From: Flavobacteriales bacterium
GTDB taxonomy: Bacteria > Bacteroidota > Bacteroidia > Flavobacteriales_D > Sanyastnellaceae
Assembly: GCA_028823435.1 (NCBI GenBank)
Contig: JAPKBK010000043.1
Location: 1-10,704 of the forward strand
Length of the DNA stretch: 10,704 bases
Direction: 5' to 3'
Shown here: in pieces, positions 5,717-10,704 of the stretch
How the letters are laid out: each line of letters opens with the position of its first letter
Numbering within the stretch: position 1 is the stretch's first letter
Made by a program: the position numbers and the translations under genes
Notes under the pieces: generated by a model
What the model was told of the DNA's origin: nothing
The model's input: the letters and a program-made list of their open reading frames with translations, nothing else
Database searches by the model: none

Positions 5717-8132
5717 GTATTACCGCGAAAATAAACCACATATACGGGATTTAGGGAAAGGGATGTTCTTCCTTTTCCTATTGTTTATGTTGAAAAATGG
5801 TGAGGTTTGGGGGCAAGAAAACGACCTGTCATATACTGCTTCTGATAGCATAGTGATGATTGCGGACAGTAATTTGGTGCTGTTGTATGGCGATGTAAAA
5901 GTGACAAGTGGCGATATTGAACTCACGGCTGACAGGGTTGTGTATAAGACTGATTTAAGAGAGGCTTGTGCCTATGGAACGCAGGATTCTCTTGGAAATT
6001 GGACAGGCCGACCGATATTTAAACAAGGCGGATCTGTTTTTACCCAAGATCAATTGTGCTATAATTTCAATACACAGAAAGGATACAGTCATCACGCTGT
6101 GACTTCAGAGGGTGAGATTGTTTTTCATGCAGAAAATTCAAAGCGTCTGCCTGGCGATCAAATCCATGTTTTAGGTGGCAAATTCACAACATGTGACGCT
6201 GACAATCCTCATTTTCATTTTCACCTTACAAAGGCGATTCTTTATCCAGACGACAAAGTTGTTTCGGGCCCATTGTATTTAAAATTTAGAAAGATTCCTA
6301 CACCGTTTGCCCTTCCTTTTGCGTGGTTTCCACTCAACAATGAAAAGCGTGCTCATGGCTTGCTTCTTCCGAGTTATGGCGATGGAGGGAGTCTCGGATT
6401 CTTTTTGAAGGATATTGGGTATTACTTGCCTATTGGAGACAACATGGACACGCGGTTTTTATTCGATGTCTATTCAGGGGGGAGCTGGGCCGTAAAAAAC
6501 ATTTCCCAATACAATTATCGGTACCGCTCAAACGGTAATTTCACCCTGAGTTATAACAGAAGAGTAACTGGTTTCCGAGAGCGTCCAGGCTTTGCTGCTG
6601 AAAACAACTTTTTTGTAAGATGGTCGCATACGCAAGATCCCAAAGCACGTCCCAATCAAAGGTTTTCAGCGTCATTAAATTTCGGCTCCACAGATATTTT
6701 CCAAGAAAACTTAAACGCCTCAATGGAGGACTACTTGTCGAATACTTTTCAATCTAGTATTCAGTGGAGTTATACGTCTCCCCGCGCACCATTTTCACTG
6801 ACGACGAGCGCCCGACATTCTCAGAACTCTGTCACTGGAAATGTAAGCGTCACACTCCCTTCTGCTGCGCTCACGATGGGGCGGCGTTCTTTCAGTGATC
6901 TCCTGGGAATTGAAAAAGGACGCATTAAATTACTCGATGGCGTTTCCGTGAGCTACAGCTCTCGATTCGAGAATATTGCAGAGATTGCAGACTCGTCTCT
7001 GGCTGCATTCGATTTCAGTGACTTGCGTATTTCAAACGGTCTGAAACATAGTGTTTCTGCTTCTTCAAGTAGTTCACTCGGTTTTCTGACATTCGCACCT
7101 TCATTTCAATATGACGAGTTCATGTCGTTCTCGCAACTGAATAAATCACTTGTGGTTGACACGGAAGGAAATATCATCGAATTGAATGACACGCTTGGGG
7201 GATTTTCCTCAGACCGGGATTGGCGTGCTTCATTAAGTGCGAATACGAGGTTTTATGGCATGTTCTCCTTTGGAAAGAACAGCCGTATTCAAGCAATTCG
7301 ACATGTTCTCTCTCCCAGTGTTTCCTTGAGTTATACGCCTGAACGAACACGCACACAAGTCATCACCTTAGATGATCAGGAGGTCACATGGAACCCTTGG
7401 GAGCTCAGTCGTTTCACCCCTTTAGATCTTCGTGAATCTGGCGCCATGAATTTCTCTTTAGGCCAAAACTTAGAAGCAAAAATAATTGACTCAGAATCAG
7501 GTGACATTAAAAAGGTGAAAATTATTGACAGTTTCACATCATCTGCAAGCTATAATTTCCTCGCGGATTCATTGCAGCTTTCAGACATTTCTTCGCGGGG
7601 GTTCACGAGTTTATTTAACAAGGTGAATCTCAATGTTACGATGACTCATTCGGCGTATAAACGTGATTCTTTGGGAACAGAAATATCAGCTTTTCTCGCA
7701 AGTACGAAAAACACCAATCCCCTTCGGTTGAAAAGGGCGACAGCTGCTATCGGGACTACTTTTAATGGGGGCGATGATGGCGGATATCCCTGGAATATGA
7801 GGTTAGATTATACGATGAACCTCAACCGTGTTTTCGACACCTCTCAGCAATCTGACACGACTTCCATCCGTCACGGGATAGCGATGAGGGGCGGCGTGAA
7901 GTTGTTCTCAAAATGGGACCTGGCTGTCCAAACCGGCTATGACATCAAATACCGAGAATTTACGCCTACTGCAATAAATGTACGCTGGGATTTACACTGT
8001 TGGGAGTTTACTTTTAATTGGATTCCTTTCGGAACGAGACAAAGTTTTGCGCTCAAGCTCAACATTAAATCTGCGCTCCTCAAGGATATTAAAATAGAAA
8101 CGAGGGGAGGAAACGGCGACTTCCTTTTTTAA
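5715..8132 (+). CDS. lptD: LPS-assembly outer-membrane protein LptD
   Basis: LptD is the outer-membrane barrel that inserts lipopolysaccharide into the outer leaflet. With the ATG at 5715 the product is 805 residues. The basic n-region (MYYRENKPHIRDLGKG) is followed by a hydrophobic core (17-26) and a plausible cleavage site at VWG|Q (33/34). An OstA/LptA-like jellyroll follows (about 44-180, with YGDVKV and IELTADRVVY). Then come the LptD barrel start (KRAHGLLLPSYGDGG, 211-225, and GYYLPIGD) and a long strand-rich, Ser/Thr-rich barrel. The C-terminal signature is DLHCWEFTFNWIPFG (758-772), and the last residue is Phe, as in BAM substrates. There are exactly four cysteines: C85, C115, C160 and C762. 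The start is uncertain: ATG 5763 has an AGGG six bases upstream and would give 789 residues, but its signal peptide lacks positive charge. The open frame continues to 5373, but that part is antisense to the amidase. Confidence 0.93.
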   Translation: MYYRENKPHIRDLGKGMFFLFLLFMLKNGEVWGQENDLSYTASDSIVMIADSNLVLLYGDVKVTSGDIELTADRVVYKTDLREACAYGTQDSLGNWTGRPIFKQGGSVFTQDQLCYNFNTQKGYSHHAVTSEGEIVFHAENSKRLPGDQIHVLGGKFTTCDADNPHFHFHLTKAILYPDDKVVSGPLYLKFRKIPTPFALPFAWFPLNNEKRAHGLLLPSYGDGGSLGFFLKDIGYYLPIGDNMDTRFLFDVYSGGSWAVKNISQYNYRYRSNGNFTLSYNRRVTGFRERPGFAAENNFFVRWSHTQDPKARPNQRFSASLNFGSTDIFQENLNASMEDYLSNTFQSSIQWSYTSPRAPFSLTTSARHSQNSVTGNVSVTLPSAALTMGRRSFSDLLGIEKGRIKLLDGVSVSYSSRFENIAEIADSSLAAFDFSDLRISNGLKHSVSASSSSSLGFLTFAPSFQYDEFMSFSQLNKSLVVDTEGNIIELNDTLGGFSSDRDWRASLSANTRFYGMFSFGKNSRIQAIRHVLSPSVSLSYTPERTRTQVITLDDQEVTWNPWELSRFTPLDLRESGAMNFSLGQNLEAKIIDSESGDIKKVKIIDSFTSSASYNFLADSLQLSDISSRGFTSLFNKVNLNVTMTHSAYKRDSLGTEISAFLASTKNTNPLRLKRATAAIGTTFNGGDDGGYPWNMRLDYTMNLNRVFDTSQQSDTTSIRHGIAMRGGVKLFSKWDLAVQTGYDIKYREFTPTAINVRWDLHCWEFTFNWIPFGTRQSFALKLNIKSALLKDIKIETRGGNGDFLF

Positions 8133-8509
8133 TTCACTTTTGCGATGACACTGATTTCGACGATGGCGCCTTTGGGAAGCCCCGCCACAAAAATCGCCTC
8201 ACGCGCTGGGTATGGTTTGGGGAGTGTAGATGCATACACTTGATCCATCCCCATGTAATCGTCGGAATTGATCATAAATACGGACGCCTTCACAATGTTT
8301 TCAAATCCCAAACCTGCACCCTTAAGAATCATTCTTACGTTTTCTAAACACTGAGCTGTAGCATTTTCAATTGAATCAGAAACAAGTTCGCTTGTGTCGG
8401 GATTCTGGGGTATACAGCCGCTTACAAAAACCAATTCTCCTGCTCTAACCGCTTGAGAATATGACGCTAAAGGCTTTGCAGCATCTTCGGAGTGTAAATG
8501 GTTTTTCAT
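8129..8509 (-). CDS. ridA: RidA family protein (YjgF/YER057c/UK114)
   Basis: RidA-family enzymes are small cytoplasmic trimers that hydrolyse reactive enamine/imine intermediates released by pyridoxal-phosphate enzymes such as threonine dehydratase, sparing other enzymes from damage. The 126-residue product has the family's length. It shows SYSQAV (16-21, Tyr17), FVSGCIPQNP (28-37), the helix NVRMILKGAGLGFENIVKAS, and PYPAREAIFVAGLPKGAIVEI (99-119) with the imine-binding Arg103 and Glu118. Two positions differ from the common form: the motif reads A-S-Y-S-Q instead of G-P-Y-S-Q, and Cys32 follows the strand glycine. Arg103 suggests an active deaminase, but activity is inferred. The stop codon overlaps the lptD stop on the opposite strand (shared TTAA, 8129-8132). 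On the other side the gene diverges from the TrpG/PabA-type gene across 53 bp. Confidence 0.9.
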   Translation of the reverse strand: MKNHLHSEDAAKPLASYSQAVRAGELVFVSGCIPQNPDTSELVSDSIENATAQCLENVRMILKGAGLGFENIVKASVFMINSDDYMGMDQVYASTLPKPYPAREAIFVAGLPKGAIVEISVIAKVN

Positions 8510-8526
8510 TGAAATGTCTTTAAGAA

Positions 8527-8534
8527 TATCTTTG
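8527..8534 (+). promoter_or_regulatory. Probable promoter -7 element of the TrpG/PabA-type gene
   Basis: TATCTTTG is an exact match to the Bacteroidetes -7 consensus TAnnTTTG. It sits in the 53-bp divergent gap and predicts transcription from about 8540, giving a leader of roughly 22 nt before the ATG at 8563. The upstream -33 element is weak: a T-run at 8502-8506, 20 bp upstream, is the best candidate. The gap also holds a short inverted repeat, GGAA-CATT-TTCC (8547-8558), just before the start codon; its meaning is unknown. Confidence 0.45.
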
Positions 8535-8562
8535 CTGCTAATTAAGGGAACATTTTCCGCAA

Positions 8563-9168
8563 ATGCATATACTTCTATTCGATAATCACGATTCTTTCAC
8601 CTGGAATCTATCTCACGACCTCGAAAGAGCGGGCGCGGATGTTGTGGTTGCAAGGGCAGAGGAGCTCCCCGTTGGTGAAAAGGAACGAAGCGCGTTCTTA
8701 TCTCAGTTCGTGGCAGTTGTCCTTTCTCCTGGTTCGGGGATGCCCTCACAGGCGCCTATGTTGATGGCAGTGCTGGACTTCTGTGTCAAGAGCAAGAAGC
8801 CTGTTTTGGGTGTATGTCTCGGGTTTCAAGCGATTGTTGAATATTTCGGTGGGGAGTTGGAGAATCTGCCCAAAGTATTGCACGGCCGCGTAGGTAGAAT
8901 GGTTTTATCTGACAACTATGACCAGAAACTCGGGCTTTTTGACAACGTAAATTTCCCATGTGAAGTGGCACATTACCACAGCTGGGTTGCAAAGGAGGAC
9001 GCTTTTCCTCAAGTCCTGATGGTAGAAGCCCGAACTGAACAGGGAATGATTTTGGCCCTAAGGCACAAATCCCTGCCCATTTCGGGCTTCCAATTCCATC
9101 CTGAATCTGTTCTCACCCCAGATGGAAGGGTGATGCTGTGTAACTGGTTAAACGCTCAAAAACGCTAA
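8563..9168 (+). CDS. trpG/pabA: Anthranilate/aminodeoxychorismate synthase component II (glutamine amidotransferase)
   Basis: This is the glutaminase subunit that releases ammonia from glutamine for a chorismate-aminating partner: TrpE to make anthranilate (tryptophan) or PabB to make aminodeoxychorismate (folate). The 201-residue product has the family length and every landmark: LFDNHDSFTWNL (5-16), LSPGSGMPSQAP (54-65, oxyanion-side loop), the nucleophile Cys85 in GVCLGFQA, HYHSWV (137-142), and FQFHPESVLTP (176-186) with His179 and Glu181 completing the catalytic triad. The loop reads SPGSG where many relatives have SPGPG. No trpE, pabB or pabC is in the window. This isolated setting hints at a folate or dual role, but the sequence alone does not settle TrpG versus PabA. 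A good -7 promoter element lies upstream, and the gene ends 7 bp from the convergent lipoprotein gene. Confidence 0.9.
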   Translation: MHILLFDNHDSFTWNLSHDLERAGADVVVARAEELPVGEKERSAFLSQFVAVVLSPGSGMPSQAPMLMAVLDFCVKSKKPVLGVCLGFQAIVEYFGGELENLPKVLHGRVGRMVLSDNYDQKLGLFDNVNFPCEVAHYHSWVAKEDAFPQVLMVEARTEQGMILALRHKSLPISGFQFHPESVLTPDGRVMLCNWLNAQKR

Positions 9169-9175
9169 GCCTAGA

Positions 9176-9742
9176 CTACTGGCGTTTCGCCATTTCTGCG
9201 TTAAAAGTCTCCTTAAAGTTCTCGTAGTTAAATTCTGCCATAATGCGTTCGTCATTAGATAGACGCTCACTATATGCTGCAGAAATTTGTTCGCCACTAA
9301 GTTCATATGCGATATAAAAGACAAACTTTCCGTCTGCCCTTTGTGTGAGTTTTTCACAGATTGGAACAGCGCCTCGTAACGTCTCTTTTACAGTTGTATT
9401 CGCGATCTCGTTAAACACACCTGTCGTTTGATCTTTGTCACCATATGATGTTTGGTTGACATGGTTTTCTGCAACTGCAGAAACGGTCACACCAATCATT
9501 CCGCCCAAATCAGCACGTACATTGTTTTTTGCCATTTTCTTAGCAATTTCTCTGTCTGGAGAAGTCGCGGAACCTGATGCACGGAAATATTCAGAGCTAC
9601 TTTCGTATTCCGATCCAGCGCAATATTCGATGATTACGGTTTCGCCATTTTGAGCAGGTGTAATTCCTTGCGTCGTCTTGCACCCTGTTAGAGCTGTGGT
9701 TATTGCAGCTGTTGCGATTAATATAAAATGAATGTTTTTCAT
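9176..9742 (-). CDS. LPP20-like lipoprotein
   Basis: This is a small secreted lipoprotein, probably membrane-anchored on the periplasmic side or at the outer membrane. From the ATG at 9742 it has 188 residues: a short basic n-region, a hydrophobic core, and the lipobox LTGC with the lipidated Cys21. An upstream in-frame ATG at 9775 would add 11 residues before the signal peptide and coincides with the transcription start predicted from the candidate promoter, so 9742 is preferred. The body (about 40-155) resembles LPP20-family lipoproteins: an ASGSAT strand (55-60), an Ala-rich helix DREIAKKMAKNNVRADLGG (63-81), a second helix ending TLRGAVPI (121-128), and the strand pair DGKFVFYIAYEL (137-148). 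A charged tail follows. Cys41 and Cys129 could form a disulfide. It lies 78 bp downstream of the gene at 9821-10704 and may work with it. The family is a moderate call and the function is unknown. Confidence 0.72.
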   Translation of the reverse strand: MKNIHFILIATAAITTALTGCKTTQGITPAQNGETVIIEYCAGSEYESSSEYFRASGSATSPDREIAKKMAKNNVRADLGGMIGVTVSAVAENHVNQTSYGDKDQTTGVFNEIANTTVKETLRGAVPICEKLTQRADGKFVFYIAYELSGEQISAAYSERLSNDERIMAEFNYENFKETFNAEMAKRQ

Positions 9743-9781
9743 GGTAAACGATATTGATTTAAGATTTAATTTCATTCTTGT

Positions 9782-9810
9782 GAAAGGTAGTAAGCAGATA
9801 TTGTGCCAAA
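9782..9810 (-). promoter_or_regulatory. Candidate promoter of the LPP20-like lipoprotein gene
   Basis: On the minus strand, TTTG (9810-9807) is followed after 17 bp by TACCTTTC (9789-9782). This is one mismatch from the Bacteroidetes -7 consensus TAnnTTTG, with an acceptable spacing to the -33 TTTG. Transcription would start near 9775, leaving about 33 nt before the ATG at 9742. The lipoprotein gene could therefore be transcribed separately from the gene upstream. Confidence 0.35.
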
Positions 9811-9820
9811 ATACAAAATT

Positions 9821-10704
9821 CTATTGATACAGTGCATTAATAAATGAGTCGATAAACCGTCCCCGGATTTTATTTATTGCTTTTCGATAGGCTTCATCTC
9901 CTGCCCGATTTGTGTCGAGTTGCACACCTTTGATTCTCTCAAAGTCTCTCGCCATGACCAGCTTCTGATCAGTGTCGAGCAATTCTAAAGTGGCATTGAA
10001 GTATGCAGTGTAAAACCCAGACCCGTCGCCACCGGCTTTTGTGTCAGCGTATACCCTAAGTGTAAGCGCGTCTGAGCCGGAATATGACCCTTCTACAATT
10101 TCTACGCCTTGTTCAGACATCGCTGCCCGGAGTGCTGCAATGAAAGTATTTTTATCTTTTTTGATGCCAAACATCAACTCGTCTCCCACAACTCTAACTT
10201 TAGGCGATTCTAGCTTAATGGGTAATCTCAGAGGTGTAGATTTCAAACCTTTAACGAGAGGAGCCAATGGACTTGTGGATGATAAAATCGACTTAAGTGA
10301 GGCCAGATTGACTTCGATGATTAATTCGCTCCTTGTCGTCCCTGGATCGAACCCATTCATGACAATGATGGCTTTTCCGTTCCCTGACGTTACTGTGCTT
10401 CCTCTTGCGGGGATTGTCCCCCGATTGTACTTGTAACTCAGAGAAATCCCAGCTGCAACTTTGCCATTAGAAGTGACTGTCACTGGGAACTCCCCTGTAT
10501 ATCCGTTGTCAAGGGAAATGGCGATTTCGGACAATTCATCTTCGCTTGAAATTTCAAGCTGACTGATACAGTCTGAAAGTCCGTTAAATAATGCTCTGTC
10601 AAGATCAAATATGGCGCCATCTTCTCCTGTGTAGGGGTTGAGTTCACCCAGATACCCTGACATGTGATCTAGTCCGATAAGGTATCTTTCTACTGCAACG
10701 GAGA
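9821..10704 (-). CDS. Uncharacterised, probably secreted protein with Ig-like and LPP20-like regions, 5' end cut by window edge
   Basis: The reading frame continues without a stop to the window edge (at least 293 residues), so the ATG at 10663 is probably internal; the 13 upstream residues (SVAVERYLIGLDH) read as a continuing helix. I do not recognise a named family. Numbering from the Met at 10663, a helical stretch (1-45, acidic) leads to an Ig-like beta region (about 47-122: a GEFPVTVTSNGKVAAGISLSY strand pair, then GKAIIVMNGFDPGTTRSELIIEVNL). A linker follows, then an alpha/beta domain (about 160-280: helix NTFIAALRAAMSEQGVEIVEG, strand ALTLRVYADT, strands YTAYFNATLELLDTDQKLVM, KGVQLDTNRAGDEAYRKAINK helix). 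That order is reminiscent of the LPP20 or FlgT C-terminal type of fold found in outer-membrane accessory proteins. The adjacent gene downstream is an LPP20-like lipoprotein, which suggests a joint envelope role. A lipoprotein signal may lie beyond the edge. Confidence 0.55.
   Translation of the reverse strand, partial: SVAVERYLIGLDHMSGYLGELNPYTGEDGAIFDLDRALFNGLSDCISQLEISSEDELSEIAISLDNGYTGEFPVTVTSNGKVAAGISLSYKYNRGTIPARGSTVTSGNGKAIIVMNGFDPGTTRSELIIEVNLASLKSILSSTSPLAPLVKGLKSTPLRLPIKLESPKVRVVGDELMFGIKKDKNTFIAALRAAMSEQGVEIVEGSYSGSDALTLRVYADTKAGGDGSGFYTAYFNATLELLDTDQKLVMARDFERIKGVQLDTNRAGDEAYRKAINKIRGRFIDSFINALYQ

Noticed and set aside
5726..5733. Possible -7 element (TATTTTCG, minus strand) for the amidase operon
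   Set aside because: It has one mismatch, no -33 partner at proper spacing, and would start transcription almost at the ATG.
8546..8558. Short inverted repeat GGAA-CATT-TTCC before the TrpG/PabA-type start
   Set aside because: A 4-bp stem is expected by chance in AT-rich leaders; there is no evidence of an operator or attenuator.
9160..9187. Possible bidirectional terminator between the TrpG/PabA-type and lipoprotein genes (AAACGC...GCGTTT)
   Set aside because: The stem is only 6 bp with a 16-base loop, a competing GCC/GGC pairing exists inside it, and there is no clear T-tract, so it is not supported as a terminator.
10041..10436. 131-residue plus-strand open frame
   Set aside because: It is antisense to the long minus-strand gene with coherent secondary structure, and its product shows no domain or signal.
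1..10704. Mobile element, CRISPR, toxin-antitoxin, defence system, tRNA or rRNA
   Set aside because: Reading both strands showed no repeat arrays, transposase, integrase, nuclease or RNA-gene signatures; the genes are core-type and densely packed.

Overview
The window looks like core chromosome of a member of the Bacteroidota, most likely a marine Flavobacteriales-type bacterium. This rests on three things: the Bacteroidetes form of LptD, with its C-terminal DLHCWEF...NWIPFG signature; a Bacteroidetes-style MCE protein tail (NPWKYVRVSLFG); and start codons that mostly lack a Shine-Dalgarno sequence, with a few upstream matches to the Bacteroidetes -7 element TAnnTTTG. The genus cannot be told from the window. 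Coding density is very high and every intergenic gap is under 80 bp. I see no tRNA, rRNA, CRISPR array, insertion sequence or prophage gene.  Layout. From 5716 leftward to the window edge, six minus-strand genes form one compact operon with junctions of -3, 8, 27, 12 and 7 bp. They encode a periplasmic N-acetylmuramoyl-L-alanine amidase with a SPOR-like tail, an MCE/MlaD-family lipid-transport protein, a membrane iron-sulfur protein (NarI-like heme part plus two 4Fe-4S clusters), a soluble HdrB/CCG-type cysteine-rich iron-sulfur protein, FabG (3-oxoacyl-ACP reductase), and the N-terminal part of a membrane-anchored VWA-like protein cut by the window edge. Diverging from the operon is lptD (5715-8132), the outer-membrane LPS-insertion barrel. 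Its ATG overlaps the amidase ATG in a shared CATG. lptD converges on a RidA-family gene (8129-8509, minus), and the two stop codons share TTAA. After a 53-bp divergent gap comes a class I glutamine amidotransferase of the TrpG/PabA type (8563-9168, plus). It converges on a two-gene minus-strand unit: a 5'-truncated protein with an Ig-like middle and an alpha/beta C-terminal domain (9821-10704), followed by a small LPP20-like lipoprotein (9176-9742).  How it fits together. Most of the left and centre is envelope biogenesis: peptidoglycan cleavage, lipid transport, fatty-acid elongation and LPS export. A membrane iron-sulfur electron-transfer pair of unassigned partner sits in the same operon. 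RidA (enamine/imine clean-up) and the TrpG/PabA glutaminase (anthranilate or p-aminobenzoate synthesis) are ordinary metabolic genes. The right-hand lipoprotein pair is the least understood part. I found no clear novel defence or mobile system. The best leads are the uncharacterised electron-transfer pair inside an envelope operon, the lipoprotein pair, and the cysteine layout of LptD.
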